From Gammaproteobacteria bacterium (GTDB lineage Bacteria > Pseudomonadota > Gammaproteobacteria > DSM-16500): a stretch of DNA of 32,040 bases. The translations under genes and the position numbers were made by a program. The stretch is taken from positions 1 to 32,040 of the forward strand of contig JABDCN010000020.1 of assembly GCA_013288125.1 (NCBI GenBank), in the 5' to 3' direction. Positions 22,550 through 31,585 of this stretch are shown here, in pieces. A model generated the notes under the pieces. That model was given only the letters and a program-made list of their open reading frames with translations, made no database searches and was not told the DNA's origin. Numbering within the stretch: position 1 is the first letter of the stretch; every line of letters starts with the position of its first letter.

Positions 22550-23287
22550 TTTTTTTTGATTAAGTATTCTAATCATTACGGCATCACGCGCTATGGAAAT
22601 AATTTTTCCTTTTTCTTTTCCAATACTATCTCCCACATTAACAACGATCAAATGCCGATCAGGCAACATTAACAATGCTTGTTTTTTTGTTCCTTGCTGC
22701 ATAAAACCTACCATTTTTAAACTATAAATCGATTCAGTGCTGACATCTGCAGGTAAAAATAATTTATTTTTTTTGCAATAAAGCGAATGATAGTCAATTG
22801 TATTTAATAAAGTGATAGGACGTTTCAACATGTCACGCAACAATAATAAATGCTGCGAAAATATGATTTCATCATGATCTGTTAATTGACTGCTCCATTC
22901 TTTGATGGTCAATGGCAATCGATTTGCTTGAATCATCAGCAACCAATTCATCCATTCGGAAAAACTACCTTGTAATGATAATGTTATTTTACTGATATCA
23001 TTTGATTGTGAACTGATATCCATTGCTTGAATATTCATGCCGCTATGCGCAATCAACATCATTAAAACAGATAATGTTGCAATATGCTGCATTGAGAAAA
23101 CAGGACGAACTACTTGTGGTGATGATGGCGGATTTTCTTTTAACTGTCGTTTTAATTCAATTTTTTTAATATGTAATTGATGTAAATCGTTCAAAATTTT
23201 TTTGATATCGAATAGATAAGCAAAAAATAAAATTAAAATGATAATTAAACCGGTGATGATTAAATGATGATACGATTGGTACTTCAT
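22517..23287 (-). CDS. PilO-PilP fusion-like pilus alignment protein
   Basis: A 256-residue inner-membrane protein. Residues 8-26 form a membrane helix (HLIITGLIIILILFFAYLF), then a short coiled coil (LNDLHQLHIKKIELKRQL) and a PilO-like ferredoxin fold (about 75-150). From about 190 it reads LKMVGFMQQGTKKQALLMLP, then IVVNVGDSIGKEKGKIISI, which resembles the PilP C-terminal domain, normally a separate lipoprotein that docks onto PilQ. Order and context (pilM-pilN-here-pilQ) leave no room for a separate pilP. The last residues VVILSVAKDH and stop come from the palindromic repeat. Haemophilus comC/comD are two genes in this place. The fusion reading is inference; a degenerate PilO is the alternative. 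Confidence 0.7.
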   Translation of the reverse strand: MKYQSYHHLIITGLIIILILFFAYLFDIKKILNDLHQLHIKKIELKRQLKENPPSSPQVVRPVFSMQHIATLSVLMMLIAHSGMNIQAMDISSQSNDISKITLSLQGSFSEWMNWLLMIQANRLPLTIKEWSSQLTDHDEIIFSQHLLLLRDMLKRPITLLNTIDYHSLYCKKNKLFLPADVSTESIYSLKMVGFMQQGTKKQALLMLPDRHLIVVNVGDSIGKEKGKIISIARDAVMIRILNQKKVVILSVAKDH

Positions 23288-23297
23288 GTCATTTACC

Positions 23298-23795
23298 TCA
23301 TTTATTTAATATCAAGCTAAACTGCAACACGCCATTCTTTTGCATTTGCACTTGCTGCAATATCAGTGACGAAGCAGCATGTGATTTACGCCATTGATTC
23401 ATCATTGATTGAATAATCGTAAAAGAACGTGTCATCCCTGTTATTTTCACTTGTTCTTTAGCATGAACGGCTGCCAAACAACTGCCTTCTGTTACCCATT
23501 CATGCAAATCTTTTATTTGTTGTATCACATTCGATTGTTCAGAAATAAACGTTTGTGTTAGCGCACCAGAATCTACTTCCCATTTTGATTTTAATTTCAT
23601 TTGTTTTTCATGCCATGATTGATTCAATATCATGACTGCTTCAGTCAAATCATTTTTTTTCATGGCGAGGTAATAATGCAAGCATAAACTCACCAACATC
23701 GCACTACACACTGATATGATACTGAATTGAATGCGCTGTTTTCGCTGATACCTAGACAAAGATTGACGCCATGGCAATAAATTAAATCTCACCAT
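23298..23795 (-). CDS. pilN: Type IV pilus assembly protein PilN
   Basis: A 165-residue inner-membrane protein with a short cytoplasmic tail, VRFNLLPWRQ, equivalent to the INLLPWR motif that binds PilM. A membrane helix (about residues 23-42) and a periplasmic coiled coil/ferredoxin domain follow. The ATG at 23795 overlaps the pilM stop by 7 nt and has AGGA 9 nt upstream; a TTG further up would give ten non-family residues. Confidence 0.85.
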   Translation of the reverse strand: MVRFNLLPWRQSLSRYQRKQRIQFSIISVCSAMLVSLCLHYYLAMKKNDLTEAVMILNQSWHEKQMKLKSKWEVDSGALTQTFISEQSNVIQQIKDLHEWVTEGSCLAAVHAKEQVKITGMTRSFTIIQSMMNQWRKSHAASSLILQQVQMQKNGVLQFSLILNK

Positions 23796-24712
23796 CTGGG
23801 TATGTCCTGCATCACAGCTCCACAACTCATCACAAAAGTGGCTTCATTTTCATCTAAGAATTGCATATCCATCATTGCGCTTATTTTTAATTCATGAAAA
23901 AGATAATGGCATTGACAATAATCATGAACAAATGCAGATAATTCTTGTTTTATTGCATCAAAATAAACTGTTGGGCCATAAAACCATAATGTTTGCACCA
24001 TAGCTTGACGACACAGTGTCATACCCATTTGCATATTGGTACGCCATTGAATTAAAAAATGATCGGGATGAGTTGCGATATAATCTTGATGATAAAATAT
24101 TTCATTGGAATTAAATAAAATTAATCTCGCTGTTTGAGCCGTCATAAAAATAAGCCCATAACTTTCGCCAGGTTTTAATGAGAGAGACATCGTCTGTATA
24201 AAAAATCGAATTAAAGCATAAATATCGATGTCTACTATCTTCACTTTCAATCCTGTCTGATTAATACAATTAATATATTTCAATAAATAATCTTGACGTG
24301 TCACCGCAACAATCATCTCTGTTGATTTTAAGATGTGATAATCCATCGCAACTGTTTCATGTATGCCTGGCAAATCGCGTTTAATGTGATGATCAATTTC
24401 GGATGCTAATGTTTCATCAGTGACATGAGGACTGAGTTGTATATGCTGTATCCTCACCATGGCAGCAGGCAATAAAATAACAACAGATAATTTTTCCCAA
24501 TTTAATAGTCGAACCCATTCAGCAATAATGGAAGTAAGACGATGCCAGTCAATGATTTTTCCTTCCGCCACCATGTTTGCTGGCAGTGGTTCTCGCACGA
24601 CTTGCATGATTGTGTAACGCTTTCGTGTTTTTTTAAGCTGTACGAACCGCACTTCGTGTGAGGTTATTTCTAGTCCGATAACGGAAGGTGTTTTAAAGTG
24701 AAATAGGGGCAT
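23789..24712 (-). CDS. pilM: Type IV pilus assembly protein PilM
   Basis: A 307-residue actin-like cytoplasmic ATPase that anchors PilN and connects the assembly platform. SVIGLEITSHEVRFVQLKK near the start is the ribonuclease H/actin-fold phosphate motif. ILLPAAMVRIQHIQL and LKVKIVDIDIYALIRFF are conserved positions. It is somewhat shorter than the usual ~350. The ATG at 24712 has AAAGGAT 6-7 nt upstream. It is the first gene of the operon and divergent from mrcA, the order seen in hofMNOPQ and comABCDE. Confidence 0.9.
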   Translation of the reverse strand: MPLFHFKTPSVIGLEITSHEVRFVQLKKTRKRYTIMQVVREPLPANMVAEGKIIDWHRLTSIIAEWVRLLNWEKLSVVILLPAAMVRIQHIQLSPHVTDETLASEIDHHIKRDLPGIHETVAMDYHILKSTEMIVAVTRQDYLLKYINCINQTGLKVKIVDIDIYALIRFFIQTMSLSLKPGESYGLIFMTAQTARLILFNSNEIFYHQDYIATHPDHFLIQWRTNMQMGMTLCRQAMVQTLWFYGPTVYFDAIKQELSAFVHDYCQCHYLFHELKISAMMDMQFLDENEATFVMSCGAVMQDIPRW

Positions 24713-24919
24713 GGGGAGATCCTTTATTTTAATAAATATTTTAGAGGGGAGGATAGAATGGAAGCCTGCAACAACGGGCCTTTAGTTTCTTTACAACAAT
24801 GACGACTAAACGACCAAGAATAGCTTTGAGAAAAAAGGGGGTTGAAAAAAGAGGATTACAAAGGAAGAATATGCTAATATACATTAACTTTCACAAAACG
24901 CAACTTTTTTCATAACATT
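24713..24919. other. Divergent promoter region between pilM and mrcA
   Basis: A 207-bp intergenic region that must hold both promoters. I see no confident -35/-10 pair; the stretch 24870-24880 (TATGCTAATAT) is the best -10 region for mrcA. No repeat of the dispersed families was found here. Confidence 0.4.
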
Positions 24920-27352
24920 ATGAATCATTTATTTCGCCTCATCAGAAGACTCATCATACTCAGCCTCGTCTCGTGCGCATTAGTCACGGCCGGTGTTCTT
25001 TATTACATGGAATATGAATTACAAGACATTGACGCACTCAATACCGTGCAATTACAAGTCCCATTACAAATCTTCACGCATGATGGCAAACTCATCGCGA
25101 CCTTCGGTGAAAAACGACGTATTCCTATTTCTTATGACAAAATTCCACAACCCCTCATTCAAGCCATTCTCTCAACAGAAGATCAACGTTACTTTCAACA
25201 CAATGGCGTTGACTTACAAGGATTAGGCCGCGCCGCCATCCGTCTGGTCAAAACTGGTAGAAAAGGTGAAGGCGGCAGCACAATCACCATGCAAGTCGCG
25301 CGTAGTTTTTATTTAACACGACGCAAAACATTCGCACGCAAATTACGCGAAATTTTACTCGCCATTAAAATCGAACATAAACTCACGAAACAAAAAATTC
25401 TTGAATTATATTTAAATAAAGTGTTTTTTGGAAATCGTGCTTATGGTGTAGAAGCTGCAGCGCAAATTTATTATGGCAAACATTTAAATGAATTACCGAT
25501 TGATCAACTCGCGATGATAGCGGGCATTCCACAAGCCCCTTCCACCTTAAATCCTTTAGCCAATCCAGAAGCCGCAACAAAACGCAGAAATCACGTCTTA
25601 ACACGTATGTATGAAGAAAGATATATTGATGCTGACACTTATAAAAAAGCGATCGCCGCACCGCTTAATGCGAGCTATCATGATTTACCAACTGAAGTGA
25701 AAGCGCCATATGCAGCAGAATTAGCACGCACGCAACTCGAACAAATGTATGGCGATATCATTTACACTGATGGATTTAAAGTTTACACGACCATTGATAG
25801 CCATATGCAAGACTATGCAAATCATGCAGTGCGTGATCAATTGCTTGCTTATGATCAACGTCATGGTTATCGCGGAGCATTACAAAATTTTGGTTCGCCT
25901 GATTTAAATAATATGGAAAATTGGGAAAAACGTTTGCAAAAAATTCCCACGGTTAATGAATTAATACCAGCTGCAGTGGTTGAAATGACAGAGCAAACCA
26001 TCACTGCATTAAGAGCAGATGGTAAACTTATTATCATTCCTTGGTCTGGTCTTTCATGGGCACGTAAACAACTTAATGCTGATTATTTGGGACGAAAACC
26101 TGAACGCAGTAGTCAAATTCTAAAATTAGGTGATGTGATTTATATCAACAAAGTTTCACACGGATATCAACTCGCACAAATTCCAAAAGCAGAAGCGGGC
26201 ATGGTGGCGATCAATCCAAAAAGTGGCGCTATCATTAGCATGGTGGGTGGATTTGATTATCAAACCAGTAAATTTAATCGCATCACTCATGCATTGCGTC
26301 AACCGGGTTCGAGTTTTAAACCTTTTGTTTATTCTGCTGCATTTGATAAGGGCTATACCTTAGCGACTGTCATTAATGACGCGCCAATTGTCATTGAAAA
26401 TCCTTCTGATAATAGTTTGTGGCGCCCGCAGAATACCAATCATAAATTTTATGGGCCAACGCGTTTACGCACGGCAATCATGCAATCGCGAAATCTTGTT
26501 TCTATTCGATTGTTATCTATTATCGGCATGAGTTACACCATCGATTATTTGAAACGATTTGGATTCGCACCATCGCAATTACCGCCTGGATTATCTTTAG
26601 CATTAGGGACGGCGCAAGTCACGCCATTACAAATGGCTCAAGGTTTTTCTGTATTTGCCAATAGTGGTTTTAGAATTGTTCCTTATGTCATTGATGCAAT
26701 TCGTAGCACGCAAGATGAATTGATTTATCAAGCAAAACCATTGATTGCTTGTCTTAATCATTGTGATAAAGATAGCGTTATCGCACCGCATGTCATTTCT
26801 GAACAAAATACTTTTTTAGTGACGTCTGCACTGCGAGATGTTATTCAAAATGGAACGGCAACGGCGGCAAAACAATTAAATCGAAAAGATTTGGCGGGTA
26901 AAACAGGAACAACACAAAATCAAGTGGATGCTTGGTTTGCTGGATATAATCCTGATATTGTCGCAGTTGCTTGGGTGGGATTTGATTTTCCACAATCCTT
27001 ACATGAATATGGTTCGCAAGCAGCACTGCCTATTTGGATGCAATTCATGCAATATGCGTTAAAAGGCGCGCCTGAACATTTTGTTGAAGAACCCACTGGG
27101 ATTGTGAGTGCACGCATTGATCTATACACAGGACGACGTGCATCGAGTGACGATCCTGATGCCATGTTTGAATATTTCATGACACCTTATTTGCCAGAAA
27201 ATGAAACGGCGCAAGATGACACTTATGGCAATGAAATTGATGGGTCAGATGGATCGGGCGAATCTAATGGGGCGAGTGGGGCTAATGGGTTAGATGGGTC
27301 AGACGGACCGGATGATGGTATGGCGAATGATGGACAAGCATCAGTTTATTAA
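24920..27352 (+). CDS. mrcA: Penicillin-binding protein 1A (bifunctional transglycosylase/transpeptidase)
   Basis: An 810-residue peptidoglycan synthase with an N-terminal membrane helix (LIILSLVSCALVTAGVLYY). The GT51 glycosyltransferase domain (about 50-230) has STEDQRYFQHNG, GGSTITMQVARSF and ILELYLNKVFFGNRAYGVEA. The transpeptidase domain has SSFK (Ser464-Lys467), SRN (523-525) and KTG (661-663). The last ~45 residues (after DPDAMFEYFMTPYLPEN) are a low-complexity Asp/Gly/Ser/Asn tail (NEIDGSDGSGESNGASGANG, then LDGSDGPDDG), not typical of the family. The start has no strong ribosome binding site. mrcA beside pilM is the standard gammaproteobacterial arrangement. Confidence 0.95.
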   Translation: MNHLFRLIRRLIILSLVSCALVTAGVLYYMEYELQDIDALNTVQLQVPLQIFTHDGKLIATFGEKRRIPISYDKIPQPLIQAILSTEDQRYFQHNGVDLQGLGRAAIRLVKTGRKGEGGSTITMQVARSFYLTRRKTFARKLREILLAIKIEHKLTKQKILELYLNKVFFGNRAYGVEAAAQIYYGKHLNELPIDQLAMIAGIPQAPSTLNPLANPEAATKRRNHVLTRMYEERYIDADTYKKAIAAPLNASYHDLPTEVKAPYAAELARTQLEQMYGDIIYTDGFKVYTTIDSHMQDYANHAVRDQLLAYDQRHGYRGALQNFGSPDLNNMENWEKRLQKIPTVNELIPAAVVEMTEQTITALRADGKLIIIPWSGLSWARKQLNADYLGRKPERSSQILKLGDVIYINKVSHGYQLAQIPKAEAGMVAINPKSGAIISMVGGFDYQTSKFNRITHALRQPGSSFKPFVYSAAFDKGYTLATVINDAPIVIENPSDNSLWRPQNTNHKFYGPTRLRTAIMQSRNLVSIRLLSIIGMSYTIDYLKRFGFAPSQLPPGLSLALGTAQVTPLQMAQGFSVFANSGFRIVPYVIDAIRSTQDELIYQAKPLIACLNHCDKDSVIAPHVISEQNTFLVTSALRDVIQNGTATAAKQLNRKDLAGKTGTTQNQVDAWFAGYNPDIVAVAWVGFDFPQSLHEYGSQAALPIWMQFMQYALKGAPEHFVEEPTGIVSARIDLYTGRRASSDDPDAMFEYFMTPYLPENETAQDDTYGNEIDGSDGSGESNGASGANGLDGSDGPDDGMANDGQASVY

Positions 27353-27398
27353 TTTTAACGACTTTAACTTATATGGGGCTACTCCATTTATAGTCAAC

Positions 27399-27422
27399 TT
27401 AAAAGGATCATATTCCTTTTAA
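27399..27422. terminator. Bidirectional terminator candidate between mrcA and pdxB
   Basis: TTAAAAGGA (27399-27407) pairs with TCCTTTTAA (27414-27422) around a 6-nt loop. The stem is AT-rich but symmetric and lies in the 134-bp gap between two convergent genes, so it could serve both. There is no long T-run. Confidence 0.4.
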
Positions 27423-27486
27423 ATACGACCTAAACGGAGTTAATTGTTATGTTTTTTATTTACTTTCAAAAAGTTAACTTCTATTT

Positions 27487-28596
27487 TTATTTAAACCCTA
27501 ACATCTTCAATACTACTTCATCTTCTTTTTTTAATTCCCCGCCTTTCAACTCAATAAAAGAAAACTCGCTGCGATAATTAAACGGATGACGCATTTCATC
27601 AAACAAGCGCCCGTGTTCAGCAACAGGCAAAATTAAATTTTGCATCATGTCTGTAATACTCATGGGATTAAATGCGCTTAGCACAACTTGCCGCCAGTCT
27701 AAATTTTTTTCTGTCAACAGTAATTGTTGTGTTGGCATGGAAATAGGAGAAATCGTTTGATGTGGAATAATATTTTTTTCACACGCTGCGCGATAAATCA
27801 TCTCAACACCGCGAATTTTACTTTGAATGGAATAACCCGCAATATGCGGCGTTGCGATTAAAGTTTTTTCAAGAATAGATAAATTAATATTAGGCTCATG
27901 TTCCCATACATCTAAACACCAATGTAAATGTGCGCCAAAGTGTTGCAACGCTTTAGAGTTCACTACCGCACCACGCGCTGCATTAATCAACACACAATCT
28001 TTTTTTTGACGTTTAAGAAAATCTTCATTAATAAAATGAAACGTGGGATGTTCGCCTAATTTAACAAGCGGGACATGTAAAGTGACGGCATCAACATCAG
28101 CAATTTTTTCAAGTGGTGTAGAAAAAAAATCTGTTTCGTATTGTGCACGCAAAGGATCACACATCACGATGTCATAATTTAATTGCTGCAATCGTTCAAC
28201 CACTAAACGACCAACATGACCCACGCCAATCACCGCTATTTTTCCTTGTTTTTTTTCTAACAGATGATGTTTTGTTTGTAACGCTGCAATCACACTCACC
28301 ACATAATCTGCGACTGGCGGTGCATTGAAAGCGGTTGCAACACACCAACTGATTCCTGCTTTATCTAACCAAGTTGTATCTAAATGATCAGCACCTGCTG
28401 TCACACTTCCAACAAATTTTACGCGCGAATTTGATAGTAAATTTTCATCGACATGCGTAATAGAACGCACTAATAAAACATCAGCGTCTTTCACATCGTG
28501 AGAAGAAATTGCACGTCCTGGCATAAAAACCAATTCACCAGCATGTCCAAAATATTCTTTGAGATAAGGAATGTGTGCGTCTGCAACAATTTTCAT
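27487..28596 (-). CDS. pdxB: Erythronate-4-phosphate dehydrogenase
   Basis: A 369-residue D-2-hydroxyacid dehydrogenase that oxidises 4-phosphoerythronate in pyridoxal phosphate synthesis. It begins MKIVADAHIPYLKEYFGHAG with the PdxB-typical VLLVRSITHVDENLL and FVGSVTAGADHLD. The NAD fold is GVGHVGRLVVERL, and catalytic positions are in CVLINAARGAVVN and IATPHIAGYS. A C-terminal PdxB-specific region follows. The ATG at 28596 overlaps the ubiA stop by 4 nt (ATGA); the longer frame from 28635 only reads into ubiA. Confidence 0.93.
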   Translation of the reverse strand: MKIVADAHIPYLKEYFGHAGELVFMPGRAISSHDVKDADVLLVRSITHVDENLLSNSRVKFVGSVTAGADHLDTTWLDKAGISWCVATAFNAPPVADYVVSVIAALQTKHHLLEKKQGKIAVIGVGHVGRLVVERLQQLNYDIVMCDPLRAQYETDFFSTPLEKIADVDAVTLHVPLVKLGEHPTFHFINEDFLKRQKKDCVLINAARGAVVNSKALQHFGAHLHWCLDVWEHEPNINLSILEKTLIATPHIAGYSIQSKIRGVEMIYRAACEKNIIPHQTISPISMPTQQLLLTEKNLDWRQVVLSAFNPMSITDMMQNLILPVAEHGRLFDEMRHPFNYRSEFSFIELKGGELKKEDEVVLKMLGFK

Positions 28597-29441
28597 TTCA
28601 ATAATATTCCAATAAAAATAACTAATCCTACCCATTGATTATTTGAAAAAGCACGATAACAATTGGATGCATCACGATCTTTAATCAACCATTGTTGATA
28701 TAAAAATAAACCGCTGACAAAAAATAATGAAATAAAATAAGCGGTACTCAATTGAAAAGTAAAACCCACCATGATGAGTAAAACAATGAAACAACACTGC
28801 AATAAACCAATGATCAATGTGTCATATTGATTAAATAAAATGGCGGTTGATTTCACGCCAATTTTTTTATCATCTTCACGGTCAACCATGGCATACATCG
28901 TGTCATAAATGACTGGCCAAATCATGGCCGTGAAAAATAAAATCCAAGCAGAGGTTGGAATCATGCCAGTTTCTGCTGCAAAGGCCATAGGCACCCCCCA
29001 ACTAAAGGCGGCGCCTAAACCCACTTGAGGTAAATCTGTTATTCGTTTCATAAAGGGATACAGAATGGCCATACCAACACCGATAAAGGCCAAGCCTATT
29101 GTCAATTGGTTACACATGAGGACCAGACCAAAAGCGAGTAACAAAAGAAATAAGGTGAGTGTTAAAGCGCCCTTCAAGCTGACATGGCCTTGCGGTAAGG
29201 GCCGTTCTACTGTTCGGGTGACGTTTCCATCGATGTGTCTGTCTGCAAGGTCATTGCAAATACAGCCTGCTGAACGCATGATGACGACGCCGAGCAAAAA
29301 TATGGCTAAAATCGTGGGATCAGGGTGCCCTTCCCCCGCTAACCACAGCGCCCATAACGTTGGCCAAAGTAATAGCAAAATGCCTATGGGTTTGTTGAGG
29401 CGCATGAGGTGGATATAGTGTTTTAGGTTTAGCATTAGCAT
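28593..29441 (-). CDS. ubiA: 4-hydroxybenzoate octaprenyltransferase
   Basis: A 282-residue inner-membrane prenyltransferase that attaches the polyprenyl tail to 4-hydroxybenzoate in ubiquinone synthesis. The two Asp-rich Mg-diphosphate motifs are NDLADRHIDGNVTRT and DREDDKKIGVKST, and about eight hydrophobic helices are visible. The ATG at 29441 has AGGG 5 nt upstream; an ATG at 29435 is also possible. It is coupled to pdxB by a 4-nt overlap. A large palindrome lies 54 nt upstream, between it and marC. Confidence 0.95.
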   Translation of the reverse strand: MLMLNLKHYIHLMRLNKPIGILLLLWPTLWALWLAGEGHPDPTILAIFLLGVVIMRSAGCICNDLADRHIDGNVTRTVERPLPQGHVSLKGALTLTLFLLLLAFGLVLMCNQLTIGLAFIGVGMAILYPFMKRITDLPQVGLGAAFSWGVPMAFAAETGMIPTSAWILFFTAMIWPVIYDTMYAMVDREDDKKIGVKSTAILFNQYDTLIIGLLQCCFIVLLIMVGFTFQLSTAYFISLFFVSGLFLYQQWLIKDRDASNCYRAFSNNQWVGLVIFIGILLK

Positions 29442-29494
29442 ATTACCCTGTGATTTTTGCGGATTTATAACCGCAGCTTAGTACATAACAACAG

Positions 29495-29687
29495 ATCAGC
29501 TCCGTCGTTGCGAGGAGTGTTGCGGTATGACATTACACTCAGTCCCGTCGTCCCGCGGCTTGTCCGCGGGATCCAGACATAACAAACAAAATATGCAGGG
29601 TTTTTCTGGATCCCGCGGACAAGCCGTGGGACGACGGGACTGAGTGTAATGTCATACCGCAACACTTCTCGCAACAACGAAGCTGAT
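29495..29687. repeat. Large palindrome with 82-bp arms
   Basis: Arms 29495-29576 and 29606-29687 match at 78 of 82 positions around a 29-nt loop. The outer parts resemble the GTTGCGAGGAG family, a middle part reads GTATGACATTACACTCA, and the inner part is CCCGTCGTCCCGCGGCTTG and GGATCCAG. A single right-arm copy of the inner part recurs at 31548-31586. It occupies the divergent intergenic region between ubiA and marC. Confidence 0.9.
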
Positions 29688-29705
29688 ACGATAAAATAAA
29701 GAAAT

Positions 29706-30296
29706 ATGACCCTTTATTCCGCAACGATCACACTCATTCTTGTCATGGATCCCCTTGGCAATGTACCTCTATTCCTATCCGTTTTAAATCATGTTCCGCC
29801 CAAAAAAAGGCGTCGCATCATTTTAAGAGAAACCTTTATCGCCTTTTTAATTCTCATTTTCTTTTTATATTGCGGCCGATACATTTTAAACGGCATGAAT
29901 ATTTCAGAGCCTGCCTTACGCATCGCAGGCGGCATCATTTTATTCCTTATCGCGATACGCATGATTTTTCCGAATCCTGTTGATGATCATATCAAAAATA
30001 AACAATTAAATGATCCTTTAATTGTCCCCTTGGCCGTGCCTTTAATCGCAGGCCCCTCAACGATGACAATTGTCATGCTACTTGCCAATCAAGCACCGCA
30101 TAACATGACACGTTGGTTTATTGCATTAACAATCGCGTGGCTCATCACCGCCATCATTCTTATTTTTGCCGATTTCTTGCGTAAATTACTGGGTGATCGC
30201 GGTTTAACTGCAATCGAAAGATTAATGGGAATGATTTTAACAACAATGGCGGTACAAATGTTTTTAAGCGGTATAGAACAATTTCTACATTTATGA
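29706..30296 (+). CDS. MarC family integral membrane protein
   Basis: A 196-residue membrane protein with about six helices, of the MarC/YhgN (UPF0056) family. LVMDPLGNVPLFLSVLNHVP near the start and IAGPSTMTIVMLLANQAPH in the middle are family signatures. Function is not established; the family was once tied to antibiotic resistance without support. The ATG at 29706 has a weak ribosome binding site. Its stop overlaps the rsmJ start by 4 nt (ATGA). Confidence 0.9.
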   Translation: MTLYSATITLILVMDPLGNVPLFLSVLNHVPPKKRRRIILRETFIAFLILIFFLYCGRYILNGMNISEPALRIAGGIILFLIAIRMIFPNPVDDHIKNKQLNDPLIVPLAVPLIAGPSTMTIVMLLANQAPHNMTRWFIALTIAWLITAIILIFADFLRKLLGDRGLTAIERLMGMILTTMAVQMFLSGIEQFLHL

Positions 30297-30931
30297 ATGA
30301 TTATCTTCTTATTTCAACACCCGATTATTTAGGCCTAAAAAAAGGAAATGAAAAACCATTCTATATCGATTTTGTAAATGGAAAAATGGGATATCGACAT
30401 CGCCATGCCGCATTCAAAAAAGAATTACTGGCCAAAGCCATTCATCTTAAACCTGCATCACATCCTGTGATTGTTGATGCAACAGCAGGATGGGGCCGCG
30501 ATAGTTTTATCCTCGCTGCACGCGGATATCACGTCATCATGCTTGAACGTTCTCCTATGGTATATGCCTTATTAAATGATGCCCTCACGCGCGCGCAAGC
30601 ACACCAAGCCACTGCCGCTATTGCAGCAAAATTACAATTGATCAATGCAGATGCATTGGATTGGCTGCCAGCACATCCGAAACCTGATGTCATTTATCTT
30701 GATCCTATGTTTCCTATGCGCAAAAAATCTGCGTTGGTCAAAAAAGAAATGATTTTATTGCAAGATTTATTAGGGGCAGAAGATGACACCGCTCTGCTTG
30801 AATTAGCGCTAACTTGTGCGAGTAAACGCGTTGTGGTAAAAAGACCACGCCTCGCTTCTTTTCTAAACGGGCGGAAATCAGATTTTTCTATTACAGGTAA
30901 AAATAGTCGATTTGATGTTTATCTCAGTTAG
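30293..30931 (+). CDS. rsmJ: 16S rRNA (guanine-1516-N2)-methyltransferase
   Basis: A 212-residue SAM-dependent enzyme that methylates G1516 of 16S rRNA. YIDFVNGKMGYRHRHA precedes the SAM-binding motif IVDATAGWGRDSFILAARGY. VIMLERSPMVYALLNDAL binds the ribose, and the catalytic-type motif is YLDPMFPMRKKSALVKKEM. Length is a little below E. coli RsmJ (250), mostly at the N-terminus. It is translationally coupled to marC. Confidence 0.93.
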   Translation: MNDYLLISTPDYLGLKKGNEKPFYIDFVNGKMGYRHRHAAFKKELLAKAIHLKPASHPVIVDATAGWGRDSFILAARGYHVIMLERSPMVYALLNDALTRAQAHQATAAIAAKLQLINADALDWLPAHPKPDVIYLDPMFPMRKKSALVKKEMILLQDLLGAEDDTALLELALTCASKRVVVKRPRLASFLNGRKSDFSITGKNSRFDVYLS

Positions 30932-30946
30932 CGGATATCGCTGCCA

Positions 30947-31585
30947 ATGCACATATTACAAATTCTTTTACACATCGATCAGTATTTATTTTCGTTTGTC
31001 TCTACTTATGGCGCCTGGACATATACCGTTTTATTCATGATTATTTTTTGTGAAACAGGATTAGTCATCACACCATTTTTGCCTGGCGATTCCTTATTAT
31101 TTGCGGCAGGCAGTATCGCTGCCACTGCCGGTCAACAGACTTTAAATCATGGATTATTATTTATTTTATTGATCACTGCCTCCATCATCGGCAATCAAAT
31201 AAATTATTTCATTGGAAGATGGGCCGGCCCGCACCTGCTTTGGATGATCAACAAAAAGCATTTAGCAAAAACACACGCCTTTTATGAGAAACATGGGGGT
31301 AAAACGATTTTACTAGGCCGCTTTCTTCCTATCATTCGCACGATTGTTCCTTTTGTTGCCGGCATGAGTGAAATGCGATTAATGACATTTACGATATATA
31401 ACGTCGTGAGCGCCATTGTTTGGATCGGCAGTTTGTTATATGCAGGCTATTTTTTTGGATCACTCCCTTGGGTAAAGGATAATTTTAGCTTGGTCATTTA
31501 CGGTATTGTGGTGGTGTCTGTTATGCCTGCGGTGGTGGGGGTTATTTCTGGATCCCGCGGACAAGCCGCGGGACGACGGGACTGA
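30947..31585 (+). CDS. DedA family membrane protein
   Basis: A 212-residue inner-membrane protein of the DedA/VTT group, thought to flip lipid carriers such as undecaprenyl phosphate. ETGLVITPFLPGDSLLFAAG, YFIGRWAGP and GGKTILLGRFLPIIRTIVPF followed by VAGMSEM are diagnostic. The last 11 residues, GSRGQAAGRRD, and the stop are translated from a palindromic-repeat arm (31548-31586), so the native C-terminus has been altered. It follows rsmJ by 15 nt, in the same operon. Confidence 0.92.
   Translation: MHILQILLHIDQYLFSFVSTYGAWTYTVLFMIIFCETGLVITPFLPGDSLLFAAGSIAATAGQQTLNHGLLFILLITASIIGNQINYFIGRWAGPHLLWMINKKHLAKTHAFYEKHGGKTILLGRFLPIIRTIVPFVAGMSEMRLMTFTIYNVVSAIVWIGSLLYAGYFFGSLPWVKDNFSLVIYGIVVVSVMPAVVGVISGSRGQAAGRRD

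Noticed and set aside
29465-29724. Open frames of 60-70 codons in the ubiA-marC gap
   Set aside because: They read the arms of the large palindrome (SRGLSAGSR type peptides), not a gene.
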